From the NCBI RefSeq assembly GCF_033118175.1, contig NC_083693.1, positions 55,049,981 through 55,113,980 of the forward strand: a stretch of 64,000 nucleotides of DNA. Direction: 5' to 3'. Source of the stretch: Dama dama (Eukaryota; Chordata; Mammalia; Artiodactyla; Cervidae). Each line of letters starts with the position of its first letter. Position 1 is the stretch's first letter. A program made the position numbers and the translations under genes. Below, piece by piece: positions 11,650-23,567 of this stretch. The notes under the pieces were generated by a model, which was not told where the DNA came from, did no database searches, and saw only the letters and a program-made list of their open reading frames with translations.

Positions 11650-11860
11650 TGTTAGCCTTACTTTTCTTTTGGAATCTGACTTTTTGTGACCCCATGGACT
11701 ATAGGCCTTCAAGGCTCCTCTGTTCATGGAATTTTCCAGGTAAGAATACTAGAGTGGGTAGCCATTCTCTTCTCCAGAGGATCTTCCCAACCCAGGGGTC
11801 AAACCTGGGTCTCTCACATTGCAGGCAGATTCTTTACCATCTGAGCCACCAGGGAAGGTC
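11650..11860 (-). mobile_element. Bov-tA SINE, reverse orientation
   Basis: Reverse-strand landmarks in order: TGTGACCCCATGGACTATAG, GGCTCCTCTGTTCATGG, CTCCAGAGGATCTTCCC, GGGTCAAACCTGGGTCTC, GCAGGCAGATTCTTTACCA, TGAGCCACCAGGGAAGG. Near full length with its tRNA-like head at the right-hand end. Confidence 0.93.
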
Positions 11861-14272
11861 CTTTGGAGTCCTCAGAATTTATTAATTTGAAGGTGAAAAT
11901 GCTCCCTTTTGATCCTGACCTATGGAATAGAGCTATGCTTTAATCACAGGACATCATTATTTCATATCATAATCACCATGACTTTCCATGTAAACATAAT
12001 AAATTCATAATTCCACAGTTATCCATATTTTCCACTCCACTAAATTTAAAAGCTTAGGCTTCATTCTTTTTAAAATAATCTCTCCTCAACCAGATTGCTG
12101 AATCTTGATTATGATTTTTGATATGTTTAAGACGCAAACGTTTGTTATTTTTAAAGACTGTCAATAGAACATTAAATTTCTTAATTTTTAACAAAGAACA
12201 AAGACCCCCATGAGATACAGAAATTTACAGAGAATTTTATAATCTCTAACATTCCAATGTTTGAATAATCTCACTTGGTTTTGGTATATAAATACACATG
12301 AACTATATATAGACATACTTTCCAAGTAAGAACTATAGCATTCCTATTTATTCCTATCAAAAATAAAAGCAAAATATTCTGGAGCAAGTCCAATATTTTT
12401 TGGAGACACTAGACCAGAAATATTTTCCTTCTGAATTTATTTCTCACTCTAACAGATTCTCATGAATTATGAAAAATAAATTTCATAGTCTTATGAAAAT
12501 ACTATACTAACATTTTATTAAAATATATTTTCATTTAATTCAATTTTTAGTTAATATAATATTCAAACATAAAAATAAATCAGAGTATCTAAGACAACCC
12601 TAATCAACTGAGAACAATCTGTAAATATGCTTTTGGTTTGGGATAGGAACCATGTAGAACAAGAAAGTGGATGGCACAGAGGTGTCACAGTCATGAGAAA
12701 GAGCTGAATCTCCATTTTCAAAGTGACCTCTCTCTTTCCTCTGCTCTCTGCCTCATTTGCTATCTCTACAGAAACATTTCAAGAAAGAGTCCAAAAAAGG
12801 GAAGAGGGGAGTTTCCCATCAGCACAGCGATCTATGACTTTATGGACATTCCAACAACTTCCCACTATTTCCACCACAGAGAATGAACCTCTAAGCATCA
12901 TGAAGGCATGTTAGAGGAAATTCCTGAGTTGATCAAAGGAATTGCTCAAAAGTCTCTTTCTAGTCAACTCAGATACCTCAAAGAAGAGCCCTTGTGTATC
13001 CTGGAGCAGATTCAGCACAGCCTGACCTAATGTCTTCACTGATCAGTGGATCAGTGTTACGATCTTATCAATTCCTTGCTTTTCTTACAGGATATGTGAC
13101 TATGTCTCTCTTTGTCGACACATTATACTCACACTTCCCTGCTTACTAACATTGTTCTCCTCTGTCATTCAAATTCACTGACTTTTGTCATCTGCCCTGA
13201 GAAAGAATTCTTGAATTCTGCAGTTTAAACAAAAGTCCGCGAATCATGGCAGCAGAACTCTTTTCTTCTACTGAGATTTTAAAATTCTAAAAAGAAGGTT
13301 TCAACACACAGCCCTTCTGGTTGAAGGCCTATTGGTGGGGGAAGGCAGGGGGACCAGACCTTTATCCCTTGAGTTCCTCCCTTCTTGACCTCTCCTTCAG
13401 AAGCCTCTGCAGGGACTTCTCAGGGAATGAAAAGCCTCTAAATTAGACAGCAAGAGGAAACCTCCAAGTGAATTTTTATTTCCCTAAACACTTAATGCCT
13501 TTGCTCTGTTGAAACACAACTGTCAACAAAATTCACCTGCTGCCACCCTGAAAATCTTGTAAGGAATCTTGATTTTTTTTTTTTCCTTTTGAATATTGGG
13601 TTAATTTTAGAATGAAATCACAAGATTTATGGGTTGTAGATTGAACAAATCACCACTAACCTAGGGTCAGTTACATTTTTATCTTTCTTGAGTCCACAGA
13701 TCTGACCATGTAGAAGGAGAGAGAATTCAACTTTCTTCATATCTGTGATTCTCTCACATTTCCACAAGTGAACTTTTTCTCCCCTGGTCTTTATCTGCTG
13801 TTTCTTATTTAGATGATAAGCCTCAGAAGGGCAGGCATTTTGTCTATATCAGACAAAAGAGCAAAGGACTGTCCTAAATAATAACCAGAACTTGATGACC
13901 ATTGTTTGACAGGGTCAGTAAGAGAGAACTTTATGTGAAATACATATATTCATTCGATCTGAAGATACTGGACTCTTCAATCACAAAAAAGAGGGGTTGC
14001 TACACTTGTTACTAAGTAAGCAACTCAGCTTTGCTCTTAAAAGGTACCTCATACCATGAATGTTGTGTATCTGTTTATGCCTATAAAAAGGATATAATGA
14101 CAAGTTTCTGCTTTCCTAATGATACAGAAATTAAACATCACTATATCCAGCAGTAACAAATATGCATTGAGTAGTGGGCAATCGAAGTACAACGATGGAG
14201 ACTGACAGCTACCATTCCTATTCTTGAGAAACCTGAAGCTGGAACAAGGAGAACAGGCATTCATGGTGCAGT
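11861..14272. other. Unique AT-rich sequence
   Basis: About 2.4 kb without an identifiable young repeat. A T-run lies at 13568-13580. No exon or RNA gene can be supported. Confidence 0.4.
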
Positions 14273-14333
14273 CGTGTGCGTGTGTGTGTGTGTGTGTGTG
14301 AGAGAGACAGAGAGAGAAATAGACAGACAGACA
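14273..14333. repeat. Compound (TG)n(AG)n(ACAG)n microsatellite
   Basis: A TG run changes to AG and then to repeated ACAG units. Frames through it give only Ser/Leu/His/Thr repeats. Confidence 0.95.
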
Positions 14334-14539
14334 GGGTACTTAATAATGTAGAATGTGAGAAAGACATCCATTGAATGGTCACTGAAACTGTGCTGCCAAA
14401 GAAGGGACATTGTCCTATGGACATCGCAAGCAGGAAGCTCTGACTTAAGCAAGAAGTACAAGGGTTCTGGAAGTAAGGAGGATGTTTCCTCTCATAATCT
14501 GAGAATAGAAAGATGAGCAGCAGTCAAGAAAGAAGTAAA

Positions 14540-14660
14540 GCAAGGAGGGAAAAGCCTGCACAGTCGAGGGAACAGCATACACCAAAGCTCTGTGGTAGGA
14601 ATGAGCTAGGCAAGTCTCAGGGCCTGAGAGAAAGTCAGGGAGGAATAATGTCTTAACATG
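14540..14660 (-). repeat. Possible L2 fragment
   Basis: AGTCGAGGGAACAGCATACACCAAAG...GGTAGGAATGAGC resembles the reverse complement of the L2 3' region ('gcagagggaacagcatgtgcaaaggc...aggaa'). Similarity is short and diverged. The 140-residue minus frame overlapping it shows no domain. Confidence 0.35.
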
Positions 14661-15610
14661 AGGTAAAGTGAAAATGCTTCTGAAGACAGAAAAGGTCAAG
14701 CAAACTCTGAAGTCACTTCTGTTATGTGACCATTGGCAACCTGATTCTTTTCCGTCACAGAGCCTCTCCCCTGCACCGACAGCACAGCTAACCCCTCGCC
14801 TGAGAGTGGGAGGTCCTGCTGATGGACAAGCAGTCACTGGTGGGTCATAGTCAGTCATTCCTGACAAGCCCAGGTTATTATTAAATGTAGTGGAGCAGTG
14901 AATTCAATGACTAGAAATGGAACGGAGAGAGCCTGAGAAACGTGGCGAGGCAGCCTAGAGGAAAGCCACCTCCATGGAACAGGAAGTCTTTTCTCTTTTC
15001 AGAGCATCATCCATCATGCTGGGGGAAACGGCAGGAACGTAACCTACTACTTCTTAATAGGCTTCTGCACAGAGAGTGGCTTTGAAACAGCAGCTGCCCA
15101 CAGTAAATTTCACTGACCCTTAGAGCCTTTCCCCAAGTTTTCCAACTGTTTTGTCTCCTGAGCTGCTGCTCGGTGTTGGGTCCAAGTTACAGCACCTGAC
15201 AAAACTAAGGAGCCTCCGCCGAATGAGAAGGGATAGCGTTCAGTGATGTTGTCTTTTCGTGCTACCCCAGCAGTGAGACATGATGCCATTCCATCTGGCC
15301 ATAAAGTGTATTCTTTCCCAGGGAGAAGACGCCCAGTGAGGGATTTTATTTTAGGATCTGGTATTTTACTGTACATATATCAAAGAAAATACAGTAAAGT
15401 ATAGCCTGATCCCAAGATAAAGTAGCCAAGGGGTCAAGTCTTCTCAATAAAGCAGAAATAATAAGTCTAATAAGAACACATGTTTTTAGAGTTCATTTGG
15501 TCTTGATTTTTCTAAATTATGAAGTGGCAGAGACACAAAAATCGAAGGATGGCATCAGAAAAAAATATGAAAAATAAGAAAGCATATCAGAAAAAAATTT
15601 AGCTGTTTCC
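14661..15610. other. Unique sequence, no feature recognised
   Basis: Mixed-composition sequence, somewhat GC-richer around 14750-14830. Nothing identifiable. Confidence 0.4.
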
Positions 15611-15844
15611 TCTTCTGAAGAGGGCTTCCCTGGTGGCTCAATGGTAAAGAATCTGCCTGCAATGTGGGAGACCTGGGTTCAATCCCTGGGTAGGGAAGAT
15701 CCCCTGGAGAAGGAAATGGCAACCCACTTCAGTATTCTTGCCTGGAGAATCCCTATGGGCAGAGGAGACTAGCGGGCTACAGTCCCTGGGGTCGCAAAGA
15801 GTCGGACATGACTGAGTGACTAACACTTTCATTTTTCTTCTGAA
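15611..15844 (+). mobile_element. Full-length Bov-tA SINE with target-site duplications
   Basis: The element (15620-15835) starts GGGCTTCCCTGGTGGCTCAA, carries GGTTCAATCCCTGGG and the BovB-type 3' half, and ends GACTGAGTGACTAACACTTTC. It is flanked by the 9-base direct repeat TCTTCTGAA (15611-15619 and 15836-15844). Little divergence from consensus suggests a fairly young insertion. Confidence 0.96.
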
Positions 15845-16590
15845 TAATCTCAGAACAATTACAATTAAATTTTGGGAAGCATGACTCATGTACAAAGCAG
15901 AAACAAATTAATGAAGTAAAAAATATGTGGCCTCTGAGGCCCAAGGTTGAAGTTCCAGGGTCCTGCTCTAGGGTTTGTGGACTGTGCTGCTTTTCCAGGA
16001 GTGGGAATAGGTTTGTTTAGATCCTGCTATCCTGTCTCAGTCTGGTTTCCTCTGTGGGCTATGGAAGACCGTTGTGCAAAGAAAGGCTGAATCACATTGA
16101 AACTACTTTACACTTGAGGGCCTGAAATCACACTCTTGTTTTTATTACCACCAACCAAGCTGAGGAGTAGAGTCCAAAGAAGCCCTAGACACTCACTTCT
16201 GTACTTCTGACAGCCTATCCCAGGCAGGCAATAGAGGCACATGCAAGCAGGACTGTTTTGGTGGTACAGGTTTTGAGCCATGCTCTCACGGGGAAAATGC
16301 TTCTCGGTGCTTTAGCTCCCAACAGGGGAAAAGCAGAAAGAGGAGTGAGGCTTCAGATCCTGTTGTCTCTGCTGACGTGGAGCAAAGACCCAAATAAACT
16401 TCTATAAAGTTGTCACAATAGAACATTTACTTAATGATGACACCTCTAGATTCCTCTCATTCTCCTTAGTATAATAAAAAATTACTGCCAGAAGGAAAAA
16501 AAAAGTATGACAGTAATTTTTTATTATTATGAAGAACAATTCTTAAAGTATAGCTTGCTATCACTTGGGATTATGACCATCATCATAATC
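15845..16590. other. Unique sequence, no feature recognised
   Basis: 16455-16520 contains the complementary words TAATAAAAAATTACTG and CAGTAATTTTTTATTA, an imperfect hairpin of about 16 bases with a short loop. Nothing else is assignable. Confidence 0.45.
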
Positions 16591-16594
16591 ATGA

Positions 16595-16745
16595 TTATCA
16601 CAGCAAATGTTCAGTGAGCAAAGATTATAGGCCAGGCACTGTTCATAGCATCTCTCCTTGAGGCCAGGAACCCTATGTTATTTGAGGTGGTATCCCAGAG
16701 CAGATGCTCAAGAAACACTTGCTGATGGAATAGTCAATGAATGGA
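16595..16745. repeat. L2/MIR-class remnants
   Basis: The first part (GTGAGCAAAGATTATAGGCCAGGCACTGTTC) resembles a reverse-oriented MIR or L2 end. The second part (TTGAGGCCAGGAACCCTATG ... AGATGCTCAAGAAACACTTG ... TGAATGGATG) resembles a plus-strand L2 tail. Orientation and boundaries are uncertain. Confidence 0.45.
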
Positions 16746-17720
16746 TGAGCCTAAGAGCATAATTCACCAACACACATGAAAGTTACTGAGTCAGAGTCAT
16801 GACATGGCATGTATATACCTTTAGGCCAACATGAAAGAAAAGAAAATACTCAATTAATTTTATATTTTAATTACTAGTATAATAAAACCAACTAATCATG
16901 AATATGAACCTGTAACTAGAGAATTAAGCCAATAATTACCAGTAATGACTAACAACTAGCATTACTAATTAGCACTTTATCTGAGTCAAAAATAAAGTAA
17001 CAAACCAATTTAGAGTGAAGAAAGAACCAGATATATACAGACCCACGGTACTAATAGTAAGTTCTATAGATTCAAGACTTGTCCCAATCCACACCTACAT
17101 AGGTTGAGCCATGTGAAATTGCTGTTTTTGTTTAAATGCTCGAACGTCTCTAGTTTCATACAGTTCAAACTAATATTTTCATGCAGCTATCCTTGTGCAG
17201 AACTAAAAATAAAGGTAACTAATAACTACAGATTAGTCATATTGCTAATCTTTTACTCTTTGAAGAGCTCTTAAAAGAAGTAATGTGAGAACATCCCATT
17301 TCTTTTATATTTATACATTCTATATTTATACATTCATCTGTATATTCAACATTTACACATTGAATATATTCAATCAGTCCCTGCCTGCAGGGATTCAAAG
17401 GCTTCTTAGCAGAGGAGATAAATTTATAAGCAAATAAAGCTCTTCAAGATTTTTAAAGTTCAGGTAAATATGTAAGCTCGCCAGGCAAGGCAAACTGAAA
17501 TGAACTTTCTGAGTTCCTTCATCATTTCTTCATTAATCCAAATGTGATTATAACTGGTTTTTGATTCTTTCCCACTTTCTTCTATAAAGTACAAGTCCTG
17601 GTTGGGAAGGGGAAGTCTTGAATCTTGGAGTATCGCAACAGTAAAGACACACTAGTTGTGAAGATTATGTTAAAAAAAAAGAAACAAGTAAGTGAAGATA
17701 TTGGAGATTATATTTAATTA
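16746..17720. other. Unique AT-rich sequence with a tiny tandem duplication
   Basis: A perfect 15-base tandem duplication of TATATTTATACATTC lies at 17306-17335. No repeat family or exon recognised. Confidence 0.45.
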
Positions 17721-17743
17721 TACACACACACACACATATATAT
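17721..17743. repeat. (AC)n(AT)n microsatellite
   Basis: Short AC run passing into AT. Confidence 0.9.
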
Positions 17744-17744
17744 T

Positions 17745-18400
17745 TTCAACATATATTTGTCAAGTACCAAGCATGTATTATGCTGGGCAGCATGAGGAAT
17801 ACAAAACTAATTAAGGCAATGGTTGTCACCTTTGTGGGTATTAAATTCTAGTCAAAAAGAAAGAAATACAATAGGCTATAACAGACAATAGAGGTTGACA
17901 GACGAGGAATGAGGAATAAGTATAGTGAGACTGGCCAGTAGGGGTGGGAAGCAATATAGCAGAACCACAAGGATGGCTTCCTGGAGCAAGTCTTGAAGAA
18001 ATGACCAGTGTCCTTGCAGTAGTGATAGGGAAGGGAGGTAGTAGGCAGCAGAGAGACATTGAAAGGTCTGGGGAAGAAATAAACTACTAGAGCCACATAT
18101 TAGGAAGTCTGGTAGCTGTGTGTATAATGGATTAGAAGTGGCAGGAAGCAGGAAAGCTGAGGGTGGGACATGTGGTTGGGGTGGTGGCAATGGCAGGGGC
18201 ATGAGTTATAAGTTGGGAACAATGCAGGAGGAGAAAAGTAGTGAAGGGTTGAGGGAACTCAGTGATATAAGCACAGAACTGAGCACATCAATGAGAGAAA
18301 CACACTGGAAGCTGATTTATAGGATGTGGTACCCAGTTGAATGTGAAACAAGAAAAGGAAGTATAAAATAAAGAAAACACCAAATCTGTGGGTTACGCTA
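17745..18400 (-). repeat. Probable ancient L2 3' region
   Basis: Reads like the L2 3' region in reverse: TATGCTGGGCAGCATGAGGAATACAAAACTAATTAAGG, AGTCAAAAAGAAAGAAATACAATAGG, then GGATGGCTTCCTGGAGCAAGTCTTGAAGAAATGACC (the 'gaaggcttcctggaggaggtg' motif), followed by purine-rich GGGAAGGGAGG text. Strongly diverged; the outer boundary on the right is a guess. Confidence 0.45.
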
Positions 18401-19534
18401 ACTGAGAGGCTCCATTACCAAACACAGGAACATCACGAGCTTACAGCACTGGAGGGACACCAATATAACTGATGTTAGGTAGCCAAGGAGGAAGACAGAT
18501 TCGAGTTCAGGGGAGAGGCCAGGGTCAGTTTTAGAGTCAACCTCCTTGACTTGGAAAACTGACAATTTATAGATTCAGGAAATGTTACATAACTAACAAG
18601 AGGAAAAGTTTTTGTTTACCATGAAAATTAAACTAAAAGTACAATAAATTGTAACAGGTAGTTACATTGATCCAATTTGACTGTAAAATAAGTTGTAAGG
18701 CTGGAAGGAAACAAAGTAAATGAAGAAATGAACTGAAAGCTCTCAGGGGAAAGGGGAAAGAAAACAGCACAAGAGAATTCCTTTAAAGGATGAAGATCAG
18801 GCCTAACTCGGGCAAGAGAAGAAAGTCTGGCAAATTGAATTTTCAAATCAGAATTAGCAAGGACAAAGTCGAATGTGGTACTAAATTAAGAAAGCAGTTA
18901 GCTGAGGATAGGTAAACCTCTTTGGGGGCCAGCCTTATTCCTAAGGCTACAGATGAGGGGGAAAAAAGAGCAACATTTGAATAAGAAGATTTGACAAATC
19001 TCAAAAGAGTTGAGTGGAAGTGAAATAAAAGGACACTGGGATGGGCTCACCAGAAATATTTGTTTGAAAGATAGAAGGAGATTTGTTTTTCCAGTGTTAC
19101 GTAAACTAATCACTGGTATTTAAACTTTACTGACTCTTGGTAATCCCAACTTCTAGAATGACTTAGACGTTAACAGACGTGCTTTTGGACTGTTTCCACA
19201 CAAAGTTGGTGACTGCCTTTTCTTGTTAGGAACATGACTCATACCTTCTCTTAAATATCCCCTCTACTCCTCCCTTTTTATTTGCTAATATAATTCTGAA
19301 AGAGTAGCATGTACCAAGACCTTCATTTCTGACAACTCTTCTACTTTTGAGAACTTGTCTTAAAAAAAACAGTAGGCGCATGTATTATTTCTGTTTTCTA
19401 ATCACTTCAGGTGCCTGCCAAGTATTCTAAAAGTTTTTACTTTCTGAGCCTCCAAATACTTTGCTGTGAAAAAGTACATACCCTAAAAGCCCGGGCCATT
19501 CTGAAGTCTGACCTGCAAGAATACAATAGATATT
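18401..19534. other. Unique sequence, no feature recognised
   Basis: Purine-rich on the plus strand, but no family, exon or RNA gene is recognised. Confidence 0.4.
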
Positions 19535-19539
19535 GCTGC

Positions 19540-19746
19540 TTCTGCTTAATGGTCTCAATCATGTCTGACTCTGTGCAACCCTGTAGACTGCAGCCCACCA
19601 GGCTCCTCTGTCCATGGAATTCTCCAGGCAGGAATACTGGAGTGGGTTGCCATGCCCTCCTCAGGGGATCTTCCCAACTCAGGGATCAAACCTGGGTCTC
19701 CTGCATTGCAGGCAGATTCTTTACTGCAGAGCCACCATGGAAGCCC
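19540..19746 (-). mobile_element. Bov-tA SINE, reverse orientation
   Basis: Reverse-strand landmarks: CATGTCTGACTCTGTGCAAC, CAGCCCACCAGGCTCC, TCCATGGAATTCTCCAGGCA, GGATCTTCCCAACTCAGGG, ATCAAACCTGGGTCTCCTGC, GCAGATTCTTTACTGCAGAG, CCACCATGGAAGCCC. Head at the right-hand end, BovB-derived tail at the left. Confidence 0.93.
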
Positions 19747-20374
19747 ATAACAGACATTAGTAGCTGCATAGCTGCATAAAACTTAAATTGAATGGAGCTA
19801 CTACAACCTGGCCATCTGATACACAAGAAGCAATGAAGCATCCATGCACGCCTGCCATTTTGAATCATCACAGGCTGTGCAGATCAGAGTGGGTGGAACT
19901 CTGAGGAGAGAGTAGCAAACTGGAAATAGATGGAAAGGCATGGGATCTGTCTTCAGCATGTTTCAGTATATTTCACTCTGTCTGTGAAGGTTTAACCATG
20001 TGACTGTAGTTTTTTTTCTTTTGTGAACAACCAAAGGCAAAGATCAAAATAAATCTTTAAATGTGATAATTACTATACCATGTTAAAATTATAATATAAA
20101 CCTGGGGATGCTTAGCCCAAAAAGCTATAATATTTATATCAAGTAAGACCAAAAACAGTTCAATAACTGTATCTGAGTATAGTTCTCTGGAGATATAAAA
20201 CAAAAATAATGCAGAGCTGGAATACATAAGATATCATGTAGTATAATAAAAGGCAATCAAATTGGCCCCTACATTGAGAAAAAAGAGATAATAAATTATT
20301 AGTGCCCAACATTTCAGCAAGGAAACGATCAAGCTGAGTCTTCTGACACCTTGACCTACTAATGATGCAATGAT
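19747..20374. other. Unique sequence, no feature recognised
   Basis: Nothing assignable apart from a GATGATGAAGAAGATGATGA purine-rich stretch near 20371-20392. Confidence 0.4.
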
Positions 20375-20394
20375 GATGAAGAAGATGATGACGA

Positions 20395-20505
20395 GTGCCA
20401 CTTTGACAGCACTCTCTAGGCATACATTATCTCATTTAATCCTCATAATTCTATAAGGAAAATACTTTAATTATCCCATTTTACAGATGAGGAAATTGAA
20501 GCTTT
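20395..20505 (-). repeat. MIR SINE remnant
   Basis: TATCTCATTTAATCCTCATA, ATTATCCCATTTTACAGATG and AGGAAATTGAAGC are the classic reverse-strand MIR signature. Confidence 0.75.
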
Positions 20506-20719
20506 CTGGAACTCTGGGCAGGATATAAAAGATTAGGAAGAAGAAGTAAAGACATACATAAAGAACTTGACTGATGACATCAAAGAAGAAACACCCCTAC
20601 CAAAGAAAGATGCTTGAGAATGAGGAAGCAGATGACTTAAGGTTACATTACAATGAAATATATATTGAAAATCCAATTTAATAAGGAAAAAGTGTAAGAT
20701 TTTTTTTCTTCCAACCCAC

Positions 20720-22721
20720 AGCAAACATTATCCTCAATGGTGAAAAATCGAAAGCATTTCCCCTAAAATCAGGAACAAGACAAGGGTGCCCACTCTCACC
20801 ACTATTCAACATAGTTTTGGAAGTTTTGGCCACAGCAATCAGAGCAGAAAATAAATAAAAGGAATGCAGATAGGAAAAGAAGAAGTGAAACTCTCACTGT
20901 TTGCAGATGACATGATTCTCTACATAGGAAACCCTAAAGACTCTACCAGAAAATTACTAGAGCTAATCAATGAATATAGTAAAGTTGCAGGATATAAAAT
21001 TAACACACAGAAATTCCTTGCATTCCCATACACTAACAATGAGAAAACAGAAAGAGAAACTAAGGAAACAATACCATTCACCATTGCAACAAAAAGAATA
21101 AAATACTTAGGAGTATATCTACCTAAAGAAACAAAAGACCTATACATAGAAAACTATAAAACACTTATGAAAGAAATCAAAGAGGACACAAACAGATGGA
21201 GAAATATACCGTGTTCATGGATTGGAAGAATCAATATTGTGAAAATGAGTATACTACCCAAAGCAATCTATAGATTCAATGCAATCCCTATCAAGCTACC
21301 AACGGTATTCTTCACAGAACTAGAACAAATAATTTCACAATTTGCCTGGAAATACAAAAAACCTCGAATAGCCAAAGCAATCTTGAGAAAGAAGAATGGA
21401 ACTGGAGGAATCAACCTGCCTGACTTCAGGCTCTACTACAAAGCCACAGTCATCAAGACAGTATGGTACTGGCACAAAGACAGAAATATAGATCAATGGA
21501 ACAAAATAGAAAGTCCAGAGATAAATCCATGTACCTACAGACACCTTATCTTCGACAAAGGAGGCAAGAACATACAATGGAAAAAAGACAACCTCTTTAA
21601 CAAGTGGTGCTGGGAAAACTGGTCAACCACTTGTAAAAGAATGAAACTAGAACACTTTCTAACACCATACACAAAAATAAATTAAAAATGTATTAAAGAT
21701 CTAAATGTAAGACCAGAAACTGTAAAACTCCTAGAGGAGAACATAAGCAAAACACTCTCTGACATAAATCACAGAAAGATCCTCTATGACCCACCTCCCA
21801 GAATATTGGAAATAAAAGCAAAAATAAACAAATGGGACCTAATGAAACTTAAAAGCTTTTGCACAACAAAGGAAACTATTAGCAAGGTGAAAAGGCAGCC
21901 TTCAGAAGGGGAGAAAATAACAGCAAACGAAGAAACAGACAAAGGATTAATCTCAAAAACATACAAGCAACTCCTGCAGCTCGAATACGTGTAAATCTAT
22001 GGCTGATTCATATCAATGTACGACAAAACCTACTGAAATGTTGTGAAGTAATTAGCCTCCAACTAAAAAAAAAAAAACATACAAGCAACTCCTGCAGCTC
22101 AATTCCAGAAAAATAAATGACCCAATCAAAAAATGGGCCAAAGATCTAAACAGACATTTCTCCGAAGAAGACATACAGATGGCTAACAAACACATGAAAA
22201 GATGCTCAACATCACTCATTATCAGAGAAATGCAAATCAAAACCTCAATGAGGTACCATTACACGCCAGTCAGAATGGCTGCTATCCAAAAGTCTACAAG
22301 CAATAAATGCTGGAGAGGGTGTGGAGAAAAGGGAACCCTCTTACACTGTTGGTGGGAATGCAAACTGGTACAGACACTATGAAGAACAGTGTGGAGATTC
22401 CTTAAAAAACTGGAAATAGAACTGCCATATGACCCAGCAATCCCGCTGCTGGGCATACACATCGAGGAAACCAGATCTGAAAGAGACATATGTACCCCAA
22501 TGTTCATCGCAGCACTGTTTATAATAGCCAGGACATGGAAGCAACCTAGATGCCCATCAGCAGATGAATGGATAAGGAAGCTGTGGTACATATACACCAT
22601 GGAATATTACTCAGCTGTTAAAAAGAATTCATTTGAATCAGTTCTAATGAGATGGATGAAACTGGAGCCCATTATACAGAGTGAAGTAAGCAGAAAGATA
22701 AAGACCAATACAGTATACTAA
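20720..22721 (+). pseudogene. L1 ORF2 remnant (RT and C-terminal region)
   Basis: Translation shows KSKAFPLKSGTRQGCPLSPL, a two-base shift plus stop at about 20850, then an open stretch 20864-21685 (273 residues) carrying the catalytic FADD box (20900-20911) and the L1 thumb and connection region (ITKRIKYLG-like, WIGRINIVKMSILPKAIYRF, WKYKKPRIAKAIL, LPDFRLYYKA, WYWHKDRNIDQWN). A C-to-T type change creates a stop after PYTKIN at 21685. The frame is further broken by the nested insertion. The C-terminal domain keeps the cysteine-rich CWRGCGEKGTLLHCWWEC motif (about 22310-22365). A final frameshift spoils the last residues near 22690-22720. Active in no sense: the endonuclease and the N-terminal RT are absent. 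Confidence 0.95.
21960..22100 (+). mobile_element. Tiny L1 3'-end copy nested in the L1 ORF2
   Basis: About 95 bases (21983-22077) of L1 3' terminus (GGCTGATTCATATCAATGTA ... ATTAGCCTCCAACT plus a 13-base A-tail) interrupt the ORF2 sequence. A perfect 23-base direct repeat, starting CATACAAGCAACTCC, flanks it at 21960-21982 and 22078-22100. Removing one copy and the insert restores a collinear L1 sequence. This is a complete target-primed insertion in miniature. Confidence 0.95.
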
Positions 22722-23313
22722 TGCATATATATGGAATTTAGAAAGATGGTAATGATAACCCTATATGCAAAGCAGAAAAAGAGACACAGATGTACAGAAC
22801 AGACTTTTAGACTCTGTGGGAGAAGGCAAGGGTGGGATGATCTGAGAGAACAGCATCAAAACATGTATATTATCAAGTGTGAAACTGATCACCAGTCGAG
22901 GCTGGATGCATAAGACAAGTGCTCAGGCCTGGTGCACTGGGATGACTCAGAGGGATGGGATGGGGGGAGGGAGGTGGGAGGGGGGTTCAGGATGGGGAAC
23001 ACATGTAAATCCATGGCTGATTCATGTCAATGTATGGCAAAAACCACTACAATATTGTAAAGTAATTAGCCTCCAACTAATAAAAATAATTGGGGGGAAA
23101 AAAGATTTTTTTTTCTTCCAACACATTAGCATTCGAAGAAGAAATTTCTTTTGCGTCTTTGCACTGTAAAGATAACAGTTGTTCAATGGGTACAAACTTA
23201 AAGGAACATATACATTAAAGTTTTACAAGTCCAACTGTTAAAACTGTAATTTTAAGATGGTCTGTTTGGCTTAACAAACACCTAGAAAAAGTTTAGGTGT
23301 TTTAGGTTCAGCT

Positions 23314-23567
23314 ATTTCCCAGATACTTTGGCCACCTGATGCGAAGAACTGACTCACTAGAAAAGACCCTGATGCTGGGAAAGATTGAAGGCAAGAGGAG
23401 AAGGGGACAACAAAGGATGAGATGGTTGGATGGCATCAGAGACTTGATGGACATGAGTCTGAGCAAGCTCCGGGAGTTGGTGATAGACAGGGAAGCCTGG
23501 CGTGCTGCAGTCCATGGGGTCACAAAGAGTCAGACACGACTGAGGGACTGAACTGATTTCCCAGATA
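23314..23567 (+). mobile_element. BovB 3'-end copy, 230 bp, with TSDs
   Basis: The last part of BovB (CTTTGGCCACCTGATGCGAA ... GGGACTGAACTG) lies at 23326-23555 between exact 12-base direct repeats ATTTCCCAGATA (23314-23325 and 23556-23567). Only the extreme C-terminal ORF2 codons and the 3' UTR remain. Confidence 0.96.

Larger units (their letters stand above)
20696..23122 (+). mobile_element. 5'-truncated ruminant L1 with target-site duplications
   Basis: A roughly 2.4-kb L1_BT-like element occupies about 20716-23101. It begins inside ORF2 (CAATGGTGAAAAATCGAAAG), runs through the reverse transcriptase and C-terminal domains, then the 3' UTR with the GGGAGGGAGGTGGGAGG block and the terminal ATTAGCCTCCAACTAATAAAAATAATT plus A-tail. 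It is flanked by near-identical 20/21-base direct repeats (20696-20715 and 23102-23122) that differ only by one T in a T-run. A second, minute L1 copy sits inside it at 21983-22077. Confidence 0.97.

Noticed and set aside
14445..14867. 140-residue minus-strand frame
   Set aside because: No domain, signal or splice context; it overlaps a probable L2 relic and looks like a chance frame.
15620..15700. tRNA-like A/B-box sequences as possible tRNA genes
   Set aside because: They are the heads of Bov-tA and CHR SINEs, which derive from tRNA but do not fold as tRNAs.
20864..21685. 273-residue frame, the longest in the window, as a candidate gene
   Set aside because: It is the RT and connection region of L1 ORF2, inside an element with target-site duplications; it is broken on both sides.
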